Shown here piece by piece: positions 1 through 6,455 of a stretch of 11,043 bases of DNA. Positions within the stretch are counted from its first letter, which is position 1, and each line of letters begins with the position of its first letter. The position numbers and the translations under genes are program-made. The DNA lies in assembly GCA_910577215.1 (NCBI GenBank), contig CAJTMQ010000026.1, positions 10,757 to 21,799 on the forward strand. The letters are read 5' to 3'. The DNA comes from an uncultured Eubacterium sp. GTDB lineage: Bacteria > Bacillota > Clostridia > Oscillospirales > Acutalibacteraceae. Below the pieces are notes generated by a model. That model was not told the origin of the DNA. It saw only the letters and a program-made list of their open reading frames with translations, and did no database searches.

Positions 1-62
1 TTAATTTTACATAATTTAAAACCGAATATACTTCTGATTACATGAGCTGATTTTATTGACCT

Positions 63-151
63 TTTGTCCAGTCTTTTTACTATTCGGTAAAAAAATGAAC
101 CCTATGCTTTCGCATAAAGTTCATTTTCTTATTTTAATGAGATTGGACAAA
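63..151. repeat. Outer inverted repeat enclosing the terminator hairpin
   Basis: TTTGTCCA at 63-70 is the exact inverse of TGGACAAA at 144-151. In plus-strand RNA the pairing extends inward to 75/139 through two G-U wobbles, giving about 13 bp. The pair encloses the 92-127 hairpin, so the whole makes a nested stem of about 89 nt. In minus-strand RNA the wobbles become C-A mismatches, so the fold favours plus-strand RNA. It could be the remnant of a small element, the 3' end of a plus-strand transcript, or chance. Confidence 0.3.
92..127 (-). terminator. Rho-independent terminator of the gdhA-GH13 unit, possibly bidirectional
   Basis: The 9-bp arms AAAATGAAC (92-100) and GTTCATTTT (119-127) pair perfectly. 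Above a 2x2 internal mismatch, an inner stem TATGC/GCATA (103-107, 112-116) closes a TTTC tetraloop. Read on the minus strand the hairpin runs into a T-rich tract (positions 95 down to 89). It lies 66 nt past the GH13 stop codon, as expected for the end of this operon. On the plus strand it is also followed by a T-rich stretch (124-135), so it could stop a convergent transcript too. Confidence 0.85.
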
Positions 152-192
152 TACCCTCTCATAACAAAACAGATATTAAATCCAACCGCAAA

Positions 193-2097
193 TTATTTAA
201 GTTTATATAAATTACCCTCAAAAGGCTTAAGCTGATTTGCAGACGGAGTGCCCTTTGTTGAAAGAAGCAGCTTAGCATTGTTCATATCAATAGGTCTTTC
301 CTGTACCTTTTTTCCAAGATTAAGCTCAACGTAATACAGCTCATCGTTATACTCTCTGTAATAACAAAATACAGGTGCATTTATTCCCTCTGCTCTTATG
401 AATTCACCGTAAACAAGTGCAGGTGTTTCTTTTCTGAGGGCAATTGCCTTTTTGTAGAAATTGAGAACACTGTCCTCTCTTTCAGCCTCATCCTGTGCAT
501 TGAATCTTCTGTAATCAGATGACACTTTAAGCCACGGCTTACCTGTTGTGAAGCCTGCATTTTCAGTGTCACTCCAATGGAACGGGCTTCTTGAATTATC
601 ACGTGTGCCGGTTTTTGCCCGTAAAAATGCCTTTTCCTTGCTTACGCCCTTACGAACAAGCTCCTTATATGTATTCACAGCCTGAACATCATCTATTTCC
701 TCAATGGATTTAAAATCAACATTTCCCATTGAAAGCTCCTGACCCTGATAAATATAAGGCACACCCCTCAAAGTCATCTGAATCAGAGCACATATCTTGG
801 AAATATCTTCACGGTAAGCATCGGTTTTGTCAACCTTGGTAACAATACGCGGATTATCATGATTTTCAAAGAAAACAGCAGGCCAGCAATGATTTGTATA
901 TCCGGTTTGAAATCTTTCAAACTCCTGCATAACCTTATACAAATCGTAATCAAAGATATCATAATTTGTGTGACCCTGATTAATAAGGAAATCAAAATTA
1001 AACACAGTATCAAGCTCTTTGCGGTAATCGGCAGTGAGCATTTTATCCATTTCAATACCTGCACCGCCGCATTCACCAACGGTATAAACATCATAATTAC
1101 CGAAGGTTTTTTCCCGCATTTCACGCAGATATTCATGAAGACGCGGTCCGTAGAAATAATATTCCGCTCCCTTATAACCTGTTAACAGACCGAGAAACGC
1201 ATTTGCATCCGGCAAATCATGCACTTTGCTGATAAAGTTAATAACATCCATTCTGAAACCGTCAATACCCTTATCAAGCCACCAGTTCATCATATCATAA
1301 ACATCCTGACGCATTTTTTCATTTTCCCAGTTTAAATCCATCTGCTTTTTTGTCCACAAATGCATTGCCCACTGATCAAGATGCTCATAATAATTCCACG
1401 CAGAGCCTTTGAAAAGAGAGTTCCAGTTATTCGGAGGTGTTATACCCTTATCCGTTGCATCTCTCCATATATAATAATCGTGGTAAGGATTATCCTTTGA
1501 CTTAAGAGCCTCCCGGAACCATTCGTGCTCATCACTTGTATGGTTAACTACAAGGTCAATAATCAGCTTCATATCACGCTTATGGATTTCCTCCAGCAGC
1601 GTATCAAAGTCCTCCATGGTTCCGAATTCAGCCATAATCTTTTTATAATCACGTATATCATAGCCGTTATCATCATTCGGAGAATCATAAAACGGCGAAC
1701 ACCAGATTGCGGATACACCCAAATCCTTAAGGTAATCAAGTTTTTCGGTAATTCCCCGCAAATCACCTATACCGTCACCGTTACTGTCATAAAAGGACCG
1801 CGGATAAACCTGATAAACAACTGCCTCTTTCCACCATTTTTTTGTTAATATTCCCTTGTCTGTGATTACCTCTCCTGTTTCAAGGTTAAGCATATCACAT
1901 ATACTCTGCACCGTTTTTTTATCAAGCAAACCACAAGTCAAAGCAGTTAAATTCTTGAATTTCATATGACCCAGAAGACCTTTATCAACCAACGATGCCG
2001 GAAGGCGAAATGTCATCATAAGCTTTTCAATCATATCTTTCGCCATTGGATTGGAAGCAGCATCCTTGAATTTTGTGTTTGGTGTAATTTTAATCAT
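193..2097 (-). CDS. GH13 alpha-glucosidase, oligo-1,6-glucosidase-like, with N-terminal helical extension
   Basis: Intracellular retaining glycosidase that releases glucose from the ends of short alpha-glucans, most likely alpha-1,6-linked (isomaltose type). No signal peptide is visible. The barrel starts near residue 88 (WWKEAVVYQVYPRSF). A calcium-site loop DSNGDGIGD lies at 104-112 and region I DLVVNH at 181-186. The nucleophile is D284 in GFRMDVINFISK, the acid/base E342 in TVGE, and the transition-state Asp D414 in ENHD. Val285 after the nucleophile and the region V variant QMDLN (252-256, usually QPDLN) are, from family knowledge, alpha-1,6 hallmarks. Trehalose-6-phosphate hydrolase is a close relative and cannot be fully excluded. 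Residues 1-86 are an extra helical segment not found in ordinary oligo-1,6-glucosidases, which explains 634 aa instead of about 550-560. The start is supported by GGAGAG six nt upstream. The gene lies 20 nt behind gdhA and is probably cotranscribed with it. Confidence 0.93.
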   Translation of the reverse strand: MIKITPNTKFKDAASNPMAKDMIEKLMMTFRLPASLVDKGLLGHMKFKNLTALTCGLLDKKTVQSICDMLNLETGEVITDKGILTKKWWKEAVVYQVYPRSFYDSNGDGIGDLRGITEKLDYLKDLGVSAIWCSPFYDSPNDDNGYDIRDYKKIMAEFGTMEDFDTLLEEIHKRDMKLIIDLVVNHTSDEHEWFREALKSKDNPYHDYYIWRDATDKGITPPNNWNSLFKGSAWNYYEHLDQWAMHLWTKKQMDLNWENEKMRQDVYDMMNWWLDKGIDGFRMDVINFISKVHDLPDANAFLGLLTGYKGAEYYFYGPRLHEYLREMREKTFGNYDVYTVGECGGAGIEMDKMLTADYRKELDTVFNFDFLINQGHTNYDIFDYDLYKVMQEFERFQTGYTNHCWPAVFFENHDNPRIVTKVDKTDAYREDISKICALIQMTLRGVPYIYQGQELSMGNVDFKSIEEIDDVQAVNTYKELVRKGVSKEKAFLRAKTGTRDNSRSPFHWSDTENAGFTTGKPWLKVSSDYRRFNAQDEAEREDSVLNFYKKAIALRKETPALVYGEFIRAEGINAPVFCYYREYNDELYYVELNLGKKVQERPIDMNNAKLLLSTKGTPSANQLKPFEGNLYKLK

Positions 2098-2117
2098 TCT
2101 GTTCTCTCCACATTTTA

Positions 2118-3473
2118 TTAATAGATACCTTGTGCCATCATTGCTTCGGCAACCTTTTCAAAGCCTGCAATATTTGCACCTGCAACAAGATCATATCCCA
2201 AATCGTATTTTTCTGCTGCTTTAACAGAGTGTGCGTGTATATCAATCATTGCAACCCGAAGCTTACTGTCAACCTCCTCGGCAGTCCAAGTAAGTCTTTG
2301 GCTGTTCTGGCTCATTTCAAGACCCGAAACACATACTCCACCTGCATTAACTGCTTTTGAAGGTGCTATTATCATATTCTCCTGTGCCATAATATAATCC
2401 TGTGCTTCCGCAGTTGTAGGCATATTTGAAACTTCTATGTAATATTTAACACCATTGGCAGCCATCATCTTTGCATCTTCAATATCAACCTCATTCTGCG
2501 TTGCACAAGGCATCATTATATCAATATCTTTTAAGCTCCACGGCTTCTCATCTGGAACAAATACTGCCGACGGAAACTTATCGCTGTAATCCTGAACTCT
2601 GTCCCTTCCGCTTGAACGCATTTCAACAAGATAATCAATTTTTTCAGGTGTGCAGATTCCGTCCTTATCATAAACATATCCGCCCGGACCGCTTATTGTA
2701 AGCGGAATTGCGCCAAGCTCGTTGAGCTTTTTAATGGCACCCCACGCAACATTGCCGAAGCCTGAAAGTACAACTTTTTTACCTTTTATAGTGTCGTTTT
2801 CGTGTTTAAGCACCTCACAAAGGTAATAAACCGCACCAAAGCCTGTTGCTTCGGGACGAACAAGCGAGCCGCCGTAGGACATTCCTTTTCCCGTAATAAC
2901 ACCGTTTTCAAATGCATCGGTTATACGTTTATACTGACCGAAAAGGAAGCCTATTTCACGTGCTCCAACACCTATATCACCTGCAGGTACATCAATATTC
3001 GGACCGATATGACGATAAAGTTCTGTCATAAACGCCTGACAGAAACGCATGATTTCACCCTTGCTCTTACCTCTGGGATCAAAATCAGATCCACCCTTCG
3101 CACCGCCCATAGGCAATCCCGTTAATGAGTTTTTGAAGGTCTGCTCAAAACCAAGAAAATAAACAATACTTGAATTCACACTCGGGTGAAAACGAAGCCC
3201 TCCCTTATACGGACCGATTGATGAATTGAACTGAACACGGTATCCCCTGTTAATTCTTGTTTTGCCCTCATCATCAACCCACGCAATACGGAAGGTAATC
3301 AGCCTGTCCGGCTCCACCATTCTTGTAAGCAAATCATCCTCAACATATTCCGGATGTGCTTCTATGACCTTTTCAAGAGAACGGAAAACCTCTTTAACGC
3401 ACTGTATATATTCAGGTTTTGCACTATCCCTTTTCTCAACTGTTTTTATTACGTTTTCAATGTATTCATTCAT
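2118..3473 (-). CDS. gdhA: Glutamate dehydrogenase, hexameric (usually annotated NADP-specific)
   Basis: Interconverts 2-oxoglutarate plus ammonium and glutamate in the cytoplasm, linking carbon and nitrogen metabolism. The 451-aa length is that of hexameric small-subunit GDHs. The substrate-binding part carries K90 in GPYKGG, K114, and catalytic K126 in GGAKGG. Catalytic D166 lies in PAGDIGVG. The Rossmann motif GFGNVA is at 238-243. Residue spacing matches the well-studied Clostridium symbiosum enzyme with an offset of one. At the three positions known to set its cofactor choice this protein has F239, P263 and G264. The first two are as in the NAD-dependent C. symbiosum enzyme, so NADP preference should not be assumed. 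The start is supported by AAGGGGG nine nt upstream. It is the first gene of a two-gene unit with the downstream GH13 glucosidase and follows the ABC-operon terminator. Confidence 0.97.
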   Translation of the reverse strand: MNEYIENVIKTVEKRDSAKPEYIQCVKEVFRSLEKVIEAHPEYVEDDLLTRMVEPDRLITFRIAWVDDEGKTRINRGYRVQFNSSIGPYKGGLRFHPSVNSSIVYFLGFEQTFKNSLTGLPMGGAKGGSDFDPRGKSKGEIMRFCQAFMTELYRHIGPNIDVPAGDIGVGAREIGFLFGQYKRITDAFENGVITGKGMSYGGSLVRPEATGFGAVYYLCEVLKHENDTIKGKKVVLSGFGNVAWGAIKKLNELGAIPLTISGPGGYVYDKDGICTPEKIDYLVEMRSSGRDRVQDYSDKFPSAVFVPDEKPWSLKDIDIMMPCATQNEVDIEDAKMMAANGVKYYIEVSNMPTTAEAQDYIMAQENMIIAPSKAVNAGGVCVSGLEMSQNSQRLTWTAEEVDSKLRVAMIDIHAHSVKAAEKYDLGYDLVAGANIAGFEKVAEAMMAQGIY

Positions 3474-3496
3474 ATAAAAAATCCCCCTTAATACTA

Positions 3497-3502
3497 ATTA
3501 TA
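3497..3502 (-). promoter_or_regulatory. Possible -10 box of the gdhA promoter
   Basis: A perfect TATAAT on the minus strand lies 24 nt before the gdhA start codon, inside the 152-nt gap that follows the ABC-operon terminator. A promoter is expected here because the terminator separates gdhA from upstream genes. No convincing -35 box is seen at 16-18 nt, so the element may need an activator, or another of the AT-rich hexamers may be the real -10. Confidence 0.4.
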
Positions 3503-3592
3503 TGGCAATAGATTTTTATATTCTATGCACAATACTCATAATTTTCAGGTTAACCTTTCGTGCAAATTGCCTAACAAATGGCATAAATATGT

Positions 3593-3620
3593 AAAAAATA
3601 AAGGCAGCAAAAAGCTGCCT
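3593..3620 (-). terminator. Rho-independent terminator of the ABC transporter operon
   Basis: Arms AGGCAGC (3602-3608) and GCTGCCT (3614-3620) form a perfect 7-bp GC-rich stem with a 5-nt loop. On the minus strand this is followed at once by a T-rich run (TTTATTTTTTAC, 3602 down to 3591). It begins 5 nt past the ATPase stop codon. Confidence 0.93.
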
Positions 3621-3625
3621 CTGTT

Positions 3626-4399
3626 TTAATTTCCTTTTTCAATACTTATTTCATCAAAGATTTTGAGAATATCCTCAACCTTTGCATTTTCTTTATCAGC
3701 GCCCTTAAGATCGAGCACTGAATTTCCCTCATGCATCATAAAAAGCCTGTTGCCATAATCAACCGCATAACGCAGATTATGCGTAACCATCAGAGTAGTG
3801 ATGGCATTTTCTTCAACAATCTTTTTTGTAAGCTCCATAACTCGGTCTGACGATTTGGGATCAAGTGCTGCAATATGCTCATCAAGAATAAGCAGTTCAA
3901 TATTGGTCATATTTGCAATAACAAGCGCAAGTGCCTGCCTCTGACCGCCTGAAAGCGTGCCAACCTGCACATTCAGCCTGTTTTCAAGACCCATATCACA
4001 TTGCTCAAGCAGTGATTTATAATAATCAATACGCTTTTTATTAACACACCTTCCCAGACCGAAGGCTTTATTTTTATTATCCGCAAGAGCCATATTTTCA
4101 AGAATTGTTAAATCTGCACATGTGCCGATTTTAGGCTCCTGAAAAACTCTGCCGATAATTTTAGCTCTTTTAAATTCTGAAACATGCGTGATGTTATTTC
4201 CGTTAAAAATAATTTCACCCTCATCAGGTCTGAGCGAACCGCAAATAAGATTTAAAAGAGTTGTTTTACCACTTCCGTTTGAGCCTATTACAGAAACAAA
4301 TTCGCCCTTTTCCATTTTAAAATTAAAATGGTCAAAAACCGTTGCTTCATCAACAGTACCAACATTAAAGCGTTTTGTTATATTTTTTAATTCAAGCAC
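3626..4399 (-). CDS. ABC transporter ATP-binding protein, TrpZ-like
   Basis: Cytoplasmic ATPase that powers the importer encoded by the two genes before it. It is 257 aa from the chosen start. Walker A GSNGSGKTT is at 39-47, Q-loop Q87, signature LSGGQ at 149-153, Walker B LLILDE ending at D173-E174, and switch His H207 in VTHN. Walker B is followed by His (DEHIAALD) where most ABC proteins have Pro or Ala. This His is, as I recall, typical of the ATPases paired with TrpX/TrpY-type proteins. The start chosen is GTG at 4399, six nt after GGAGGG, giving the usual N-terminus LELKNITKRF. An in-frame ATG at 4450 would add 17 basic residues lying inside the permease gene and has no better ribosome site. 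The first 8 nt overlap the end of the permease gene, which implies translational coupling. Confidence 0.93.
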   Translation of the reverse strand: MLELKNITKRFNVGTVDEATVFDHFNFKMEKGEFVSVIGSNGSGKTTLLNLICGSLRPDEGEIIFNGNNITHVSEFKRAKIIGRVFQEPKIGTCADLTILENMALADNKNKAFGLGRCVNKKRIDYYKSLLEQCDMGLENRLNVQVGTLSGGQRQALALVIANMTNIELLILDEHIAALDPKSSDRVMELTKKIVEENAITTLMVTHNLRYAVDYGNRLFMMHEGNSVLDLKGADKENAKVEDILKIFDEISIEKGN

Positions 4400-5315
4400 G
4401 CTTTTCCCTCCTTTTCTTTGTTTTCTCCTTAAGAGTTCCGCTGAAAACAAGGGCTAAAACAAACAATACAGCCATAAGGGCCTTGTTATATTCACTCGGC
4501 AAACCGAAAACAACTGCAATCTGCAGGCAGGCTTTATATATAATTGTTCCCAGTATAACCATAGTAGTTGCCTTCATAAAGCCGACACGTTTAAATACGG
4601 AAAGTCCGATAATTACACTTGAAAGCCCGAAAACAACCATACCGACACCCATTGTTGTATTCGCAGTTTCCGTGCTCTGAGCAATTACAGCGCCGCTTAT
4701 TGCCGCAAGTCCGTTTCCTATTGCAAGACCGATGATTTTAGACATTCCCGGATTTTTTGCAAGCATAACAACATACTGCTGATTAGAGCCTGTTGCACGC
4801 AGAAGCATACCGGATTTTGTTTTGAGGTATAAATCAATTGCAATTTTAAGAATCAAAACAAAAATGGCAAGCACTAAAACCTTTCTTATATTAACACCGC
4901 CGATTGTACTTGGAAGTATATTGGCTATACCGCTGTTAAATATAGTCTTCTGACCGAAAACAGACACAATGGATTGCCCGCCTGTTCCCGCCTTTATCAG
5001 CACCAGATTCACGGTAAGCAGCAAGGTATAAACAAGAATACCGGAAAGCAGCGGTTGCAGCTTCAGCTTAACATGAAGCAATCCCGTAATACAACCTGCA
5101 ATTATTCCGCATACAAAAGCAAGCACCATGCTTATCCACGGATTAACACCGTTAAAAATAAGAACTGCCGATACAATTGCACCCAGCGGCATTGTACCGT
5201 CAACCGATAAATCGGGAAAATCAAGAATACTGTATGTCAGGTATACACCAAAGGCAAGTATGGCATATTTAAACCCTTCCTCCAGCACAACCTTAATTAT
5301 GTTTATCGTTTCCAT
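4392..5315 (-). CDS. ABC transporter permease, TrpY-like (LivH/RbsC superfamily)
   Basis: Membrane channel subunit of the importer. It is 307 aa with about eight or nine hydrophobic spans, roughly at 13-31, 39-55, 59-80, 87-107, 143-163, 192-213, 221-241, 248-270 and 276-293. The N-terminal DFPDLSVDGTMPLGA (32-46) is characteristic of permeases paired with TrpX-type binding proteins. LRATGSNQQ...NPGMSKIIG (172-196) is the cytoplasmic coupling region of the branched-chain-amino-acid/ribose permease superfamily. The strongly basic C-terminus suggests an inside tail. The start chosen is ATG 5315, with GGGG about 12 nt upstream. A longer in-frame ATG at 5381 would translate through the 5353-5375 hairpin and add a non-family N-terminus, so it was rejected. 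Its stop lies inside the ATPase start (8-nt overlap). Confidence 0.92.
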   Translation of the reverse strand: METINIIKVVLEEGFKYAILAFGVYLTYSILDFPDLSVDGTMPLGAIVSAVLIFNGVNPWISMVLAFVCGIIAGCITGLLHVKLKLQPLLSGILVYTLLLTVNLVLIKAGTGGQSIVSVFGQKTIFNSGIANILPSTIGGVNIRKVLVLAIFVLILKIAIDLYLKTKSGMLLRATGSNQQYVVMLAKNPGMSKIIGLAIGNGLAAISGAVIAQSTETANTTMGVGMVVFGLSSVIIGLSVFKRVGFMKATTMVILGTIIYKACLQIAVVFGLPSEYNKALMAVLFVLALVFSGTLKEKTKKRREKRA

Positions 5316-5348
5316 AAAATAAATATCCCCTATAACTGAGAATTCAAC

Positions 5349-5375
5349 AAAAGGAGCAGAACAGTGTTCTGCTCC
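5349..5375 (-). terminator. Intra-operon terminator/attenuator between binding protein and permease
   Basis: A perfect 10-bp inverted repeat GGAGCAGAAC (5353-5362) / GTTCTGCTCC (5366-5375) closes a 3-nt loop. On the minus strand TTTTGTT follows the stem. It starts 11 nt past the binding-protein stop codon and ends before the permease start. The T-run is short, so partial termination is likely. That would give more binding-protein mRNA than permease/ATPase mRNA, the usual stoichiometry for importers. It could also act as a 3' mRNA stabiliser. Confidence 0.8.
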
Positions 5376-5386
5376 GATCATTTTTA

Positions 5387-6388
5387 TTAATCAATTTCTG
5401 TGATGATTTGAGCACTGCTTAATTCGCTCGGCACCGTAATACCAAGCTTTTCAGCAACAGCAGAATTAACAACAGTGAATGAATCGGTAACCGTAACAAC
5501 AGGTGTTTCAGCAGCCTTTGCACCGTTTAAAATACTAACTGCCATATTTCCGGTCTGCTCACCGAGTGCAACATAATCAAGTGATGCAGATGCAAGGCAG
5601 CCTTTGCTAACCTGCTCAATTTCAGAGCCGTAAACAGGTATTCCTGCAGCCTCTGCCTGCTCAAGAACAACATTCATATTATCAACAACATTGTTATCTG
5701 TAAGGTTTGTGATTGCTTCAACCTTAGGAACAAGGCTTATAGATGCAGATGCAAGCTCTGTTGAATCTGTAATACCCTGTGCAATCAGCTCTATACCTGC
5801 GGCATCACATTCTGCCTGAAGTGTTTTAAGCTGACTTAATGAATTAGCTTCGCTTGTTGTGTAAAGCACACCAAGTGATTTGATTTCAGGCTGAAGCTGC
5901 CTGATAAGGGCAACCTGACCCGCAATATCAAAAGCATCTGCCGTGCCCGTACAGTTATTGCCGGGTGCATTCATATCCTGAACAAGGTTTGCTGACAAAG
6001 GATCGGAAACTGCACAGAATACAACAGGAATATCCGATGAAGCACTGCGAACTGCCGAATAAGCACTCATAGCTGCAGGTGTTGCGACTGCAATTATAAG
6101 ATCATAATTTGATGCAACCATTCTTTCGGCATAGCTTTGACAGTCTGCGTCTGCACTGCCGCTTGTACCTATTTCCGTATCAAATGCAATGCCTGCTTTT
6201 TCAAGAGCCTTTTCAACACCCTCAGTGCAGTTGTCAAGACTTGAATGCGGCATATACTGAATGATTGCAACCTTTGCCTTTTTGCTGTTATCCGCCTCAT
6301 CCGTATTCTGAGATGAGCAGCCTACAAACATTGCAGCAACTATTAAAGCAGAAAATAAAACTGCTAAAACCTTTTTAATGTTTTTCAT
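5387..6388 (-). CDS. ABC transporter substrate-binding lipoprotein, TrpX-like (ABC_sub_bind family)
   Basis: Extracellular solute receptor tethered to the membrane by lipid. It is 333 aa. A basic N-terminus (MKNIKK) and hydrophobic stretch end in a lipobox with Cys24 (FVGC), followed by a short acidic/polar linker. The mature part starts KVAIIQYMPHSSLDNCTEGV. It has the two-lobe periplasmic-binding-protein pattern of the ABC_sub_bind (DUF534) family, including DLIIAVATPAAMSAYSA and PVVFCAVSDPLSANLV. Family members linked to this permease/ATPase type are known or predicted tryptophan/aromatic amino-acid receptors in Firmicutes. The ligand here is inferred, and no tryptophan T-box is visible upstream to support it. 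The start is well supported by GGAGG eight nt upstream. It has its own promoter and is followed by a hairpin that probably limits transcription into the permease. Confidence 0.93.
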   Translation of the reverse strand: MKNIKKVLAVLFSALIVAAMFVGCSSQNTDEADNSKKAKVAIIQYMPHSSLDNCTEGVEKALEKAGIAFDTEIGTSGSADADCQSYAERMVASNYDLIIAVATPAAMSAYSAVRSASSDIPVVFCAVSDPLSANLVQDMNAPGNNCTGTADAFDIAGQVALIRQLQPEIKSLGVLYTTSEANSLSQLKTLQAECDAAGIELIAQGITDSTELASASISLVPKVEAITNLTDNNVVDNMNVVLEQAEAAGIPVYGSEIEQVSKGCLASASLDYVALGEQTGNMAVSILNGAKAAETPVVTVTDSFTVVNSAVAEKLGITVPSELSSAQIITEID

Positions 6389-6396
6389 AATAGTTT

Positions 6397-6401
6397 CCTC
6401 C
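6397..6401 (-). promoter_or_regulatory. Strong ribosome binding site of the binding-protein gene
   Basis: Perfect GGAGG eight nt before the ATG at 6388. It fixes that start and fits high expression of the lipoprotein. Confidence 0.85.
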
Positions 6402-6421
6402 GTAATTAATTTATGGATAAT

Positions 6422-6450
6422 AGTTTATACCATTGTAGGTTTTTCGTCAA
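6422..6450 (-). promoter_or_regulatory. Sigma-A promoter of the TrpXYZ-like operon
   Basis: In the 67-nt gap between the phosphoesterase stop and the lipoprotein start, the minus strand carries TTGACG (6445-6450, 5/6 to consensus). An extended -10 follows, TGGTATAAA with TATAAA at 6424-6429 (15-nt spacer), or alternatively TAAACT at 6422-6427 (17-nt spacer). The -35 begins 5 nt past the phosphoesterase stop. No terminator precedes it, so read-through from the upstream pair may add to expression. Confidence 0.75.
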
Positions 6451-6455
6451 TAACT

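Noticed and set aside
1..45. Plus-strand frame open from position 1 to a TGA at 43-45, possibly the tail of a convergent gene served by the bidirectional terminator.
   Set aside because: Only 14 codons with no recognisable protein pattern; not enough to call a gene.
56..83. Plus-strand TTGACC / TACTAT with a 16-nt spacer resembling a promoter.
   Set aside because: The -10 match is weak, the hairpin at 92-127 would stop it at once, and no plus-strand gene follows.
3553..3590. Short repeated GCCATTTG/GGCAATTTG and a 4-bp-arm palindrome GCAAATTGC upstream of gdhA, considered as an operator.
   Set aside because: Arms are too short and imperfect, and the stretch is AT-rich, so chance is likely.
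5316..5381. A longer permease beginning at ATG 5381.
   Set aside because: The extra 22 residues are encoded by the terminator hairpin region and do not look like a permease N-terminus; ATG 5315 gives the family-typical start.
6389..6455. Looked for a tryptophan T-box or other riboswitch before the TrpX-like gene.
   Set aside because: The gap is only 67 nt and is filled by a promoter and ribosome site; there is no room for a T-box and no T-box sequence is seen.
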